Shown here: positions 42,300 to 52,473 of the stretch, one piece after another
How positions within the stretch are numbered: position 1 is the first letter of the stretch
Layout: each line of letters starts with the position of its first letter
Assembly: GCF_950295315.1 (NCBI RefSeq)
Contig: NC_080164.1
Span: forward strand, 10,505,990 to 10,569,989
Reading direction: 5' to 3'
Length of the DNA stretch: 64,000 nt
Source of the DNA: Erinaceus europaeus
Taxonomy: Eukaryota; Chordata; Mammalia; Eulipotyphla; Erinaceidae
The notes under the pieces: model-generated
What the model was told of the DNA's origin: nothing
The model's input: only the letters and a program-made list of their open reading frames with translations
The model's database searches: none
Translations under genes and position numbers: made by a program

Positions 42300-42835
42300 C
42301 AAACAAACTAGTATAGACATGGCCCTTTGGAATATAACTGAAATATGCCTGCTAGCTATCTACAAAACAGAGACCCACCCCCAACTCTTGACCCACCTCT
42401 AACTCTGGAATCTGAACTATTCCAGCCTTTAGGTTCATGATCAGTCAACAATTTGTTTGGCTTTGTATGTTAACTCTCTTTTCAGCCACCAGGCTCCAGA
42501 TGCTAGCATGATGCTGACCAGACTTCCCTGGACAGACAACCCCACCAATATGTCCTGGAGCCCCTCTTCCCCAGAGTCCCGCCCCACTAAGGAAAGAGAG
42601 AGACAGGCTGGGAGTATGGATCGACCTGTCAACGCCCATGTTCAGCGGGGAAGCAATTACAGAAGCCAGATCTTCCGCCTTCTGCAACCCACAATGACCC
42701 TGGGTCCATGCTCCCAGAGGGTTAAAAAATAGGAAAGCTATCAGGGGAGGGGATGGGATATGGAGTTCTGGTGATGGGAACTGTATGGAGTTGTACCCCT
42801 CTTATCCTATGGTTTTTGTCAGTGTTTCCTTTTTA

Positions 42836-42878
<43 letters not shown>

Positions 42879-42882
42879 AAAA
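42300..42882 (+). mobile_element. RPT-E, plus strand, with 91-codon open frame
   Basis: A clean reference copy: begins ACTAGTATAGACATGGCCCT, carries CTCTTTTCAGCCACCAGG, and ends with TTATCCTATGGTTTTTGTCA and a (AAAT)n tail (42838-42882). A 91-codon frame at 42457-42732 (starts MALYVNSLFSHQAPDAS) has an equal-length counterpart in the minus copy at 8164-8439. The predicted proteins differ at about 23 of 91 positions, so nothing suggests purifying selection after insertion. Confidence 0.85.
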
Positions 42883-43999
42883 GCAGACAGCCATGGCCAC
42901 TCTTGTGGCTGTCAGAGTTGCCTGGACATGGTATACATCCAGGTTCCTCATAGGATGGTGATATGGAAGTGGTCAGGGTAGGAGAAGTTCTGGAAGTTTC
43001 CTTTATCATGTAAATCCCTGCGCTCCCCCCCTCCCCACCCTGGGCACAGCCTTTTTCTGTGGCTTGGACCCTTGACTGTAGGCATTAGCTAAATTCAACT
43101 TTGTGATGGAAACTTCGGGGGGAACAAAGAGGTTTGGTTCCTGGTGACCACTCTCTGTGAGCTTACCTGCTCACTCTCACTTGGGAGAAGGCACCCCCTC
43201 CCAACCTGCACAGTGGGCCCTGGAATTCCAGGTACCCTGGGTCATGGGGCTCCTCTGCTGGAGCCCTTGCCTTGGGGAGGCGTTAGCTGCCTGGCCTTTG
43301 GGGAGTGACCCACCCTTCCTTCTCTGGCAGAGCTGGGAAGCCATCCAAGCCCAGCTGTGTGTTCTGGGAGGTTCCCCCCTGCTTCCACAGCTCTCTCCCT
43401 TGTGCAGGAGTGCATGTGCAGGGGTGCAGGATTAATCTCACCTCGAACGCCCTGGAACTGCAAGTGCCCTGCAAGCTTCAGTGTTTCTCAGGTGCAAGTT
43501 CTTTGTTTGACTGTTTTTAGCAAGTGAGTACAATAACAGATTCAAATGTTCGCGCCCTCAGGGGGCAGATCTGGGAACCACAAGAGCTCAGGGGTTTCCA
43601 GTTACTGGTGCTCAAGGTCTTCTCTCTCCCAGAAGAACGAGTTTGAAGGCTCAGGCTACGCAATGGTCTGGGAACGGACACTTGGAAGACAGGCCTGAGG
43701 TTCTCCAGGACTGTGGTCCACACCTTAAGCCGGCATGCAGGTGGTCAGACAGAGGAAGGGCGGTGAGGGGTAGTATGAGGGTGTGTCCCACCTAGGGCAG
43801 GGCACACTCTTTCTTGATGCCACATCAGCAGGGCCGCTCCTCTCTCAGCTCCACAGGGACTAGATCTTTATGTCCTTGCCCCCAAGCCCAGCCAGTCCTC
43901 TGCCAGAGCCCTGTGTCTCATGAAGTTGGCCTGTGTAGGGGAGGCTGGTTAGATTTGGATAAGGTCATTGGGATGAGTCCCCTGTGACAAGTCAGTGTC
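42883..43999. other. single-copy-looking sequence, 1.1 kb
   Basis: Repeat-poor and moderately GC-rich. 60-92-codon frames on both strands have no recognised domain. Confidence 0.5.
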
Positions 44000-44157
44000 C
44001 TGGACGAAGAGGAAGATGACTAACTAGATCATTCACCTGGCTAATGCACCTGCTCTGCTGTGCAGAGGACACACACTGAAGCCCAGTCCCACTGTACTGT
44101 GGGAAGCTTCAGTGCTATGGTGTCTTTCTCTCCTTCTCTCTATCTGTTTCTTCTTAT
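44000..44157 (+). mobile_element. decayed tRNA-like SINE, low confidence
   Basis: TAGATCATTCACCTGGCTAA (head-like), ACTGAAGCCCAGTCCC (B-box area) and a CT-rich end (CTTTCTCTCCTTCTCTCTAT) suggest an old plus-strand SINE. Confidence 0.4.
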
Positions 44158-44366
44158 TTTTAAAAATATTACTTATTTCTTATTGGATAAAGACAGAGAG
44201 AACTTGAGATGGGAGGGGAAGATAGAGAGGCAAAGAGACAGAGAGACACCTGCGGCACTGCTTCACCACTTGTGAAGCTTTTCCCCCTGCAGCTGGGGAC
44301 CAGGGGTTTGAACCTGGGTCCCTGCACACTTGAATGTGTGCACTTAACCAAATACACCCTCTGTCT
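44158..44366 (-). mobile_element. SINE-A, minus strand
   Basis: Complete tail, body (GACACCTGCGGCACTGCTTC), GGTTTGAACCTGGG and an altered head (TTAACCAAATACACCC). Confidence 0.9.
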
Positions 44367-44642
44367 GAAAAAAGTCATCACCTGGAGCAATGAAGGCCTG
44401 GTGATGATAAAAAGGAAGACAGAAAAGGAGAAGGAGGAGGAGGAGAGGGGAGAAGAAGGAGGGGGAGAAAAAAGAGAGGGAGGAAGAGTAGGAGGAGAAG
44501 GAGACAAACAGGAGAGACACCAGCAGGACAGCCTCACCACTCATGAAAATTTCTCTCTAGAGCTGGGGCCTGGGGGCTTGCAGTTGAGTCCTTGCACATG
44601 GTAACCTGTGCGCTCTACCACGTGTGCTGCCACTCAGTTCCA
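44367..44642 (-). mobile_element. SINE-A with 3' module and GGAGAA expansion
   Basis: Directly follows the previous SINE in the same orientation. A module remnant (AAGGCCTGGTGATGATAAAA) is followed by a 100-bp GGAGAAGGA-type expansion replacing the normal purine body, then GGGGCTTGCAGTTGAGTCC and a head. Old. Confidence 0.75.
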
Positions 44643-44654
44643 ATCCCGTTTTTC

Positions 44655-44720
44655 TTTTCTTCTCCCTTCCTTCCTTCCTTCCTTCCTTCCTTCCTTCCTT
44701 CCTTCCTTCCTTTCTTTCTC
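44655..44720. repeat. (CCTT)n microsatellite
   Basis: About 13 CCTT units next to the SINE-A head. Confidence 0.95.
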
Positions 44721-45197
44721 TTGGTCTGCTTCTAAATTCTGCTTCTAAGACCTCTTCTTTTGCACTGCTTAGCTGTGGTCTATTTACATAATCACTGTGT
44801 TACCTGGGAACCGCCCTGCCTGCAGGGCATTGGTTTAATCCCCACTGGTTCATGTGCTTTTTCCTTCTCCCCACCCCCTATCCTACCTACATCCTCTTCT
44901 GACCTGACACTTCCGCCTCAGGAGATATATATAGGTCTACTAGGAAGGTGAACTGGATAGGTAGTGAGGACATTGCTTTTATGGAGGTAGAGACCTCCCA
45001 TAAGGAAGGTGACATCTGAAGGCAGTGGAGCCGTGTTGGCAGTGCATGGTGGCAGCAGTAAAGCCATGTTCCCCCCTCTCCATCTCCTGTGGCCCTCAGG
45101 CCCATGAGGGACATGATGGCAGGCAGAGAAGTCTGAAGCAGTGACTGTTCCTGGGCAGAAACTCAGGGAAACAGAACCAAAGAAGATGTACATACAG
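44721..45197. other. single-copy-looking sequence with a SINE-C-like scrap
   Basis: CACTGCTTAGCTGTGGTCTA and TTTACATAATCACTGTGTTA (44762-44803) resemble both ends of an inverted SINE-C with the middle deleted. The remainder is unrecognised. Confidence 0.4.
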
Positions 45198-45454
45198 ACA
45201 GTCTTTATTTTTTTAAAAAAAAGGATTCTTTAAAAAATCTTATTTGTTAATTTATTATTGGATAAAGACAGAGAAATTCAAAAAGGAAGGGGAGATAGAG
45301 AGGGAGAGAGACAGACACCTGCAGCCCTGCTTTACCATTCTTGAAGCTTTCCTCTTGCAGAAGGGGACCAGGGGCTTGAACCTGGGTCCTTGTGCACTGT
45401 AATGTATGCACTTAACCAGGTGCATCACCACCTGGCCCCAAAGGCAGTCCTTAT
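45198..45454 (-). mobile_element. SINE-A, minus strand, with probable TSD
   Basis: GACAGTCTTTAT (45198-45209) and GGCAGTCCTTAT (45443-45454) flank a complete SINE-A whose B box (GGGGCTTGAACCTGGG) and head (CTTAACCAGGTGCATCACCA) are little changed. Confidence 0.9.
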
Positions 45455-45959
45455 AAAAGGAGTTAGCACATGCCCTTATAGAAGTAAGGCATCCCAAGGT
45501 CTACGGGTCAACAAGCAAAGGAGAGTCAACTGTGTAGTTCCAGTCCAAAAGACTGATATTGCAGTTCATGTCCAAGGACCTTTGAAAGCCAATGTCTGAG
45601 CTTAAGCCATTCTGGTCTATCTGACCTTCCACTGGTCAGATGTAGCCCACCTCTAGTAGAGAGAGCAATCTGCTTAACTCAGTCTACTGGGCCAAGTGTT
45701 AATCTCATTCAGAGCCCCATTGAAGGCCACCCAGGACAATGCTTGTAAATGGTGGCCACTCTAGGACTGACCCCAAGTCAACACTCACACCTTTGTCATC
45801 ACACACCATTCAGTGACTAAATGCAACCAAATGCCTTTGATGAATTAATAACTAATAAATAACTTTGTCAACACACACCATTCAGTCATCACACACACCT
45901 TTGTGTTTCAGAGACGTTTCAGCCCTGGTCCTATGGTTGGTGCAACTCATGCTCTTCTG
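45455..45959. repeat. single-copy sequence with 72-bp spaced direct repeat
   Basis: CACACACCATTCAGT follows CTTTGTCAT at 45791 and CTTTGTCAA at 45863, an imperfect local duplication with a period near 72 bp. A third part-copy (TCATCACACACACCTTTGTG) follows at about 45887. Confidence 0.6.
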
Positions 45960-46133
45960 TCGTGTCTGACAGAGCAGGGGAAGGGAAGATAGTGAGGGAG
46001 AGAGACTGAGAGACACCTGCAGGGATGCTTGACCACTTGTTTCCCTTTTCAGGTGGGGAGGGGTTGGGGTCTAGAACCTGGGGTTTTGTGCATGGTAATA
46101 AGTATATTTTACCAGATGCTCCACCACCCGGCC
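45960..46133 (-). mobile_element. SINE-A, tailless
   Basis: Body from GACAGAGCAGGGGAAGGGAA to a diverged head (TACCAGATGCTCCACCACCC). The A-rich tail is missing, so it is 3'-truncated or deleted. Confidence 0.8.
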
Positions 46134-46227
46134 CCTTCATTTGTTGTTTTTCTTCTTTATGTGTTATTATTTTTACTTTTTTTTTTTTTGTTTTAAATCA
46201 CTGGGCATTCACTACTCCGAACCATTT

Positions 46228-46404
46228 TTTTAAGATAGAAATTGAGAAAGGCAGAGGGAGAGAGAGAAAGAGAGAGAGAAAGGGAGAGAGAAAGCCATCA
46301 CCACACTGAAACTTGCTCCAGGTGCTAAGAGCTGCATTTGAACTTAGATGGTGCCCACGGTCAAGCAAATGCGCTATCCGGTGAGCTGTCTTGCTGGCCA
46401 GGTG
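46228..46404 (-). mobile_element. SINE-D, minus strand
   Basis: GATAGAAATTGAGAAAGGCA, GA-rich body, GCATTTGAACTTAGATGG (B-box region) and head GTGAGCTGTCTTGCTGGCC. Strongly diverged from the 22-kb copy. Confidence 0.68.
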
Positions 46405-46714
46405 TTTTGCTTCTTTATATGGAAATCGATTCAAATTGACCCACTTCCTGTTTCATGGATATTGAGGTTTTGCATCATGCTTGAAGAGGCCTCTCCCCAC
46501 ACCCTGCAGACTATAACCCACTCACCCCCACCCCGTACTTATTTCAGGTACATGCCTCTTTTTCTTCTTGTGGTTAATCCATGTGAGTCCCTACCTGGAG
46601 CCTGGATTTACCCTGAGGGAACAAAATTTTGGCAAGAGGTGAAGAAGGAAGTGCTATTTGGTGCATGCAGTTACTTTTCAAGAGTCAGTTTCTAGAGATC
46701 CTTGAGAACTTTCT
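46405..46714. other. single-copy-looking sequence
   Basis: Nothing recognised. Confidence 0.4.
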
Positions 46715-47145
46715 TAGAGTTATTTCTGAGGAAGAGAAGCAGAGAGGGTGAGAGCAAGAGAAAGAGAGAAGGGGAGGGAAAAGAAGAAGAAGAAGAAGAG
46801 AGAGAGAGAGAGAGGGAGAGACCAGATGGTGGTGCACCTGGGTAAGCACTCACATTACAGTGCACAAGGATGCGGGTTCTAGCCCCTGGTCCCCACCTGC
46901 AGGGGGAAAGCTTCCTGAGTGGTGAAGCAGAGCTGCAAGTGTCCATCTCTTTCCCTCTCTTTCCCCTCTTCCTCTTGCAATTTCTCTCTGTCTCTATCCA
47001 CTAATAAATAAAATAAAAAATATTAAAAAATAAATAAAAATAATAAATTCTTAAAAGAGAGAGAAATCAGAGCATTACTCTGACACATGCAATGCTCAGG
47101 TTTGAACTTAGGACCTTATGCTTGAGGAGCCAGTGACTCGAGATC
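46715..47145 (-). mobile_element. SINE-D split by a SINE-A
   Basis: The purine-rich tail half (46715-46820, with a (GAA)n/(GA)n run) and the head half (47049-47145, AGAGCATTACTCTGACACAT, GGTTTGAACTTAGGACC) lie on either side of a plus-strand SINE-A. GAGAGAGA on both sides prevents an exact TSD call. Confidence 0.6.
46821..47048 (+). mobile_element. SINE-A nested in the GA tract of SINE-D
   Basis: Head GATGGTGGTGCACCTGGGTA, B box GGGTTCTAGCCCC, complete body and a long A/T tail with several AATAAA. Younger than its SINE-D host. Confidence 0.9.
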
Positions 47146-47184
47146 CCCAAAGCACTTTCATTTTCTCCATCCTCATCATCTTCA

Positions 47185-47430
47185 CCATCACCACCAGAGT
47201 TATTGCTGGGATTTGGCCATGCATAACTCTACCTTCTCTGGTGACCATTTTTCTGGACCGAGGATGGAGCAAGAGTGGAAGAAAGAGACAAAGAGAAAGA
47301 GAAACACCTGTAGTGCTGCTTCACTGCTCATGCAGCTTCCCCTCCTGCAGGTGGGGGCCAGGGCCTTGAACCTGGGTCCTCACACAGGGTGATGTGTGTG
47401 ATCTAATGGGTGAGCCACCACCTGACTCCC
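47185..47430 (-). mobile_element. SINE with 3' module, minus strand, old
   Basis: Module ACCACCAGAGTTATTGCTGG and CTGGTGACCATTTTTCTGG, body AAACACCTGTAGTGCTGC, GGGCCTTGAACCTGGG, and head TGAGCCACCACCTGACTCCC. Diverged enough that A versus B type is uncertain. Confidence 0.78.
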
Positions 47431-48171
47431 TGCCCTTCCCCAACCCCTTGTACTCTAATAGCCCCAGGTGAAGGGAGAGGGCCTTCTAAAGCCTCCTTTC
47501 AGGGCCTCCATGAGTTGGGGGGAGGGGGGTTGGCAGGACCAGAGTCTGAGCCTCCCAATCTCAGTGTCAGTCTTGTTTCTGCCTTTAGCAGTCCAAGCCC
47601 AACTCAGGTCCAGCTGCATCTGAAGTTCAGGGGGCAACAAGCCCAGCTCCAAAGCCTGCGAGTCCTCAAATCCCCTCACACTGAGCCTGTGTTGTTGTGC
47701 GCGCAGCCTCTTCTCAGTGGCCTGGACCTGGTCGAGCTCACTGCTAGGACGATGGGGACGTCAAGGCCGGGCTGCAGCCACAGCCTCTGAAGAGAGATGG
47801 GGTCATGTGCCTCCTCTCTCCCAATTAAAATCAGCCGCAGCCTGCAGACATGGGATCACTTAGAGACCAAAGTCTTCCTACATCGGGTCCTTGTTACTCT
47901 AAGTTCCTTTTGCATGATATTAAGGAAAATGCCTTGGGGAGGGTGGGGGAGACTTGTAGAGAGCCCATGTGCTTCTCTTCTCTCGACCCCTCGAGACACA
48001 AGGGCCTGAAAACCTGCTTGTTTAGCAACTCAGTTTCAGCCCACCTGTCTTCCAGCAGTCGCCTTGCTCCCCAGATCTTCTTGGAAACAAAACAAAACAA
48101 AACAAAACAAAACAGTCCCCACTGTTTGTTCTTCCTAAGAATAATTAAACACCAAGAAGTGGTCATTTTCT
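47431..48171. other. single-copy-looking sequence
   Basis: A (AAAAC)n run of about five units lies at 48088-48113. The 126- and 140-codon plus frames (47410-47790, 47850-48272) have no recognised domain; the second runs into a SINE. Confidence 0.5.
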
Positions 48172-48472
48172 ATTTATTTATTATTTTTGCCACCAGGGTT
48201 ATTGCTGGGGCTCAGAGGAGGCACGATAAATCCACTGTTCCTGGAGGCCATCTTTTCCTTTTTATTCAATAGGACAGAGAGAAATTGAGAGAGGAGAGGA
48301 GATAGAGAGGGAGAGAGAAAGAGAGACACCTGTAAATCTGCTTTGCTGCTTGTAAAGCACCCCCCACACCCCTGCAGATAGGGAGCCGGGGGCTCAAACT
48401 CAGATCCTCTCGCAGGTGCTGTTCTTGCTGCTTTGTGCACTTCACCGGCTTGCCACCGCCCACCCCCCCCTC
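48172..48472 (-). mobile_element. SINE-B with 3' module, minus strand
   Basis: Module GCCACCAGGGTTATTGCTGG and GTTCCTGGAGGCCATCTTTT, then GACAGAGAGAAATTGAGAGA, CGGGGGCTCAAACTCAG and head CACCGGCTTGCCACCGCCCA. Its CAA linker is missing. Confidence 0.87.
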
Positions 48473-48841
48473 TTATTTTTTTAAATGCAAATCAGGGAGA
48501 ACATCAGGAAGCCTTTCTGTCAGCGTTCACTGTCAGTGCTGTGTGAGAGTTTGAACTGTGCATGCTAAATCTTGTTCTGCCCCTTATTCCAGTGAGGTGA
48601 TCGATTTGATGTGTCCCGTGGCTAGTGGTTCTTCTTACTTAATTCTGCTTCCTGCTCGGATTCCCTGAATCACCTCCCCCAGAGTTCCCAGGTGCAGTTG
48701 CATATGGGCTTACAATGCACAAACCCAAGGGCCCACTGATTTTATATTCTGTGGGTTGAAAGTCGCCCTAGAACTGGGGCCAGGAATAGCCCTGTCCTAT
48801 CCATTGTGTGGTCGTAAATTTGCACAGGTCATTCATTTCTT
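48473..48841. other. single-copy-looking sequence
   Basis: Nothing recognised. Confidence 0.45.
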
Positions 48842-50196
48842 TTTAATTTTTTTATTTATTTAAAAAAGAAGACATTAACAAAACCATAGGATAAGAGGGG
48901 CACAACTCCACACAGTTCCCGCCACCAGATCTCCGTATCCCACCTCCTCCCCTGATAGCTTTCCTATTCTTTATCCCTCTGGGAGTATGGGCCCAGGGTC
49001 ATTGTGGGATACAGAAGGAGGAAGGTCTGGCTTCTGTCATTGCTTCCCCACTGAAGATTGGCATTGACTGGTCAATCCATACTCCCAGCCTGTCTCTCTC
49101 TTTCCCCAGTAGGGTGGGGGTCTGGGGAATTGGAGCTCCAGGACACATTGGCATCATGCTAGCATCTGGAACCTGGTGGCTGAAAAGAGAGTTAACATAC
49201 AAAGCCAAACAAATTGTTGAACAATCATGAACCTAAAGGCTGGAATAGTGCAAATGAAGTGTTGGGGGAGCCTCCATTTTGTAGAGAGCTAGTAGGCATA
49301 TTTTAGTTATATTTCAAAGGGCCTATAGCTATACTAGTATTTTTTTTTTCTCTCTGAGCCTGAAATCTGATATGCAGGTGGATCCAAGTTATTGTCTGGG
49401 GAGATGATGTCATGGCTGGAAAAGGGACAGAAAGCTGGATCAGGGAAGAGAGTAGCTCTCTAATATGGGGAAGGGGTATAAATATTGTTGATTGTAAACC
49501 CCATCAATTTGATTTGGTCTGTGTTGTTAAAATTTTTCGGAGGCTCTGGCCGGGCTGGCTTGCTTTACGGTGGTGAACAGAGACGCGGAGACAACGGCTG
49601 GGCAGGGCAGCTGTATTTCTTTATTCAGGAACAACGATTCACAAACTAAGACAAACTAATCACCAAACAGAACTCTGCTGTCTCTTTGCGGCGGCGCAAG
49701 CACTCTCCCTTACTCTCGAACTCAGGAACCGTCTCTTACTCTGGAACTCAGGAACCCAGGAACTCTGTCTCTCTGGCACTCTCTCTTACTCTGTAACTCT
49801 GAAACTCTCGAACTCAGGAACTCTGGCACTCTGGCACTCTGGAACCCTCTCTCTGGGTTTCTTCGGGGCGGGGCCCAGCAGGCCCGCGAAATTAACAGGA
49901 CTCATCCAATTCTCTTGGAGGGGGAGGGCTAGAACAAGCCAATGTAACGCATACGACAGGTCTGCAGCCCATATTCAGCTTAGGAGCCTATGTGACCTCT
50001 GCATCCCTCTAGATCTGAGCTCACATTCTGTGGTCATGAGTAGGAATATTCCAAGCTGCCCTAATATCAACCCATCTTCCTCAGGTGTAGCATAGAGTAT
50101 GTTGTCCATCCTCCCTTCGGAGGATGGAACATTCTCTACCGTTGTTGACCCAAGTTGAAGACAAAGCCCTATGGGGGCCCACAAAGGGTTTTTTGT
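48842..50196 (-). mobile_element. longest young RPT-E copy, split by a solo LTR
   Basis: 3' end at the left (T-rich, GGATAAGAGGGGCACAACTC), body to 49521, then an LTR insertion, then the upstream part 49965-50196 (AGCCCATATTCAGCTTAGG, CTTCGGAGGATGGAACATTC). Excluding the LTR it spans about 910 bp. The intact copy at 10548-11395 reads through the insertion point without a break, which proves the order of events. Confidence 0.85.
49516..49964 (-). mobile_element. solo LTR of a class II-like ERV, with 6-bp TSD
   Basis: The LTR is 49522-49958 (437 bp), starting TGTTGTTAAAATTTTTCGG and ending CGCATACGACA on the plus strand, so it has TG...CA ends. GGTCTG flanks it at 49516-49521 and 49959-49964. 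On the minus strand a polyadenylation signal (TGAATAAAGAAATAC) sits before a U5-like end, which fixes the orientation. Degenerate 10-20-bp repeats of the type CTCTGGAACTCAGGAAC fill 49695-49850. A 6-bp TSD is typical of betaretrovirus-like ERVs. No internal region remains: LTR-LTR recombination removed it. Confidence 0.92.
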
Positions 50197-50785
50197 TGTT
50201 TTTCAGGAAGAGATGATGATGATTGCACAGGCCATTCTTAATTCCCTGGTCTCATTACAGATTCTTAAGCAATATCCAGGAGCCACATGGAAGCAGTTCT
50301 TAGATTATCTACTGGTCTGGCTTATTTTGTGTAATTTGTCCACTGACTTGTGGAATTAAGAGTCACCCCCCCCCCCAGTCTCTTAGTTGAGCTGAATCTA
50401 AATGTCTGATAACGAACTCTTAGGATGCTATTTGAGGAAGGCTGGTCCATTTGAGCGAGAGAGAGAACTTACCACAGGGATTCCAGTTGTACAACCACAC
50501 AGGTGAGCAGAGGAAGAGAAAGAGTGGAAGAAGAGTAGAGAGTCTGGTTCATCAAGGCTGAAAATTGCCCAGGATAATCCATGGACCCAGGAGCCCAGCA
50601 GCCTCCTGGCCTGCGTAGATTTTTTTCATTGTGGCATTTTCAGTGTTTTGTCTGTTTGGGAAATTCACTAGTCTCTAAGCTTCCCACCTTCTGCTGTAGG
50701 AGCAGAAGAGGCCAGAGAAGTATTCTTCAGGATGCTTATTACAGGGAGGAGCTGACATCAGATTTAAAGTCAGTCAACCCAGAGG
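50197..50785. other. single-copy-looking sequence
   Basis: A C-run near 50368. Nothing else recognised; a 73-codon plus frame at 50581-50802 has no domain. Confidence 0.45.
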
Positions 50786-50870
50786 CCAAGGAGGCAGCTT
50801 AGTGGTAGAATGTTGCATACATGAGACTCTAGGTTCAATCCCCAGCACCACATAAAATAGCAGTGTGAGG
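50786..50870 (+). mobile_element. tRNA-like SINE fragment
   Basis: GGCAGCTTAGTGGTAGAATG (A-box-like) and AGGTTCAATCCCCAGCACC (B-box-like) form a tRNA-type head on the plus strand without a body of type A or B. Confidence 0.55.
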
Positions 50871-50877
50871 TTCTGAT

Positions 50878-50950
50878 CTCTTTTTTAAATTTTTTTATTT
50901 ATAAAAAGGAAACATTGACATAACCCTAGGTTAAGAGCAATTCCACTCTG
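50878..50950 (-). mobile_element. RPT-E 3' stub
   Basis: About 70 bp: T-rich, ATAAAAAGGAAACATTGACA, CTAGGTTAAGAGCAATTCCA. A second example of extreme 5' truncation in this family. Confidence 0.72.
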
Positions 50951-51035
50951 ACTTCTTTCAGTTAAAAGTAAAGGAACATATAAACAGACTGAAAAAATAT
51001 TTTTGTGGTATCTAATTGTTGTCTTTATTTGCATT

Positions 51036-51470
51036 TTTTAAAAAATTTTTTATTAGTGATTTAATATTGATTTACAAAATTATAAACAGGGGTATAATTC
51101 CACACTGTTCCCACCATCAGAATTCTGTGTCCCCAGTCTCCTCCAGTAGAAACTGCAATAGTTCTTCCAAGGTCACAGATATGGGTTAGTTCCCTCCCCC
51201 CATGGTCCTGCCTTCACTTCCTTTCTAAGTCATACTTACACCTATTGCTACTTCCAAGTGTCCTTTCTTTTTTTCCCCTTCTGTTTCCGGGTCCAGATGG
51301 AACTGGAGTTCAGAGCCCTCTGTCCATCTTCCCCTAAAATTTCTCCCCCTCTGAGAGTAGGGACCAAAGATCTTTATGAGGTGCAGAAGGTGGATTGTCT
51401 GGCTTTTGTAATTGCTTCAATGCTGGACATGGATGTTGGCAGGTTGATCCATACACCCAGCAGAAAAAGG
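51036..51470 (-). mobile_element. RPT-E-old, minus strand, reference copy
   Basis: ATTAGTGATTTAATATTGAT, TATAATTCCACACTGTTCCC, GTAGAAACTGCAATAGTTCT, GTCTGGCTTTTGTAATTGCT and GGCAGGTTGATCCATACACC. It shares the last two landmarks with young RPT-E but differs at the 3' end, so it represents an older subfamily. Confidence 0.75.
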
Positions 51471-51802
51471 TTTTTATTTTTTAAAGTCAGTCAATTTAAG
51501 ACATCCTTTCAGATATGTAAAACAGATTGGTCACAAAGCAGGTACCATGGGGATTCTTCCTGGCAGGAGAGGTGAGTGAGGGCACCAGCATGGAGTGCCT
51601 GTGAGGACTGAGAGGGGGCAGCCAGCGGCATGAGGGTGAAACTCCCTACTGTCTGGCTTGGCTTTCTGCCCGACTTCCAGGCCTAGATTTCCTGTGCATT
51701 CTGTAAGGTATGTGTCCAAAACCCTACACCTGAGGGCACCTTGGGTTGAGGATAACCGTCACTAGTCAGCAGTGGTGCCCTGATAAGTCATCTCTCTAGA
51801 TT
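51471..51802. other. single-copy-looking sequence
   Basis: Nothing recognised. Confidence 0.45.
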
Positions 51803-52425
51803 AAAAAGAAAACATGGGTCGGGTGGTAGCGCAGCAGGCAGCAGGTTAAGCACACATGGCACAAAGCTCAAGGACCGGTGTAAGGAGCCTGGTTCAAGCC
51901 CCTGGCTCCTCACTTGCAGAGGGGTCTTTTCACAGATGTTGAAGCAGGTCTGCAGGTATCTATCTATCTTTTCCAGCCTTTAGGCTCATGATTAGTCAGC
52001 ATTTTTTTTGGTTTTATATGTTAACTCTTCTTTCAGCCACCAGGTTCTAGATGATACCATGATGCCAACCGGACTTCCCTGGGCAGACAACCCCACCAAT
52101 GTGCCCCACCATTGCCCTAGAGCCCCGCCCCACCAGGGAAAGAGAGAGACAGACTGGGAGTATGGATCCACCTGTCAATGCCCAGGTTCAGCAGGGAAGC
52201 AATTACAGAAGCCAGACCTTCCACCTTCTGCATCCCATAATGACCCTGGTTCATATTCCCAGAGGGATAAAGAATAGGAAAGCTACCAGGGGAGGGGATG
52301 TGATACGGAGATCTGGTGGTGGGAATTGTGTGGAGTTGTACCCCTCTTATCCTATGGTTTTTGTCAGTGTTTCCTTTTTATAAATAAAAATTTAAAAATA
52401 AAGTAAAACATTAAAAAGATAAAGA

Positions 52426-52432
<7 letters not shown>
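51803..52432 (+). mobile_element. SINE-B/RPT-E chimeric retroposon
   Basis: The 5' half of a plus-strand SINE-B (from 51817; A box TAGCGCAGCAGG at 51827-51838, B box GGTTCAAGCCCC, to about CTATCTATCTTTT at 51973) is joined without a gap to the 3' half of RPT-E (from CCAGCCTTTAGGCTCATGAT at about 51974 to its A-rich end near 52420). AAAAAGAAAACATG before the SINE (51803-51816) and AAAGAAAACGTG after the tail (52421-52432) look like one TSD around the whole composite. That fits a single insertion of a fused RNA or a template switch. A-rich duplications can arise by chance, so this part is moderate. Confidence 0.7.

Positions 52433-52471
<39 letters not shown>
52429..52471. repeat. (GT)n microsatellite
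   Basis: About 21 GT units directly after the chimeric retroposon. Confidence 0.96.

Positions 52472-52473
<2 letters not shown>

Noticed and set aside
45791..45910. CACACACC-rich direct repeats as a regulatory array
   Set aside because: Only two and a half imperfect units; local duplication explains them.
49695..49850. CRISPR-like array
   Set aside because: The units are degenerate, adjacent and lie inside an LTR of a mammalian genome; there are no unique spacers.
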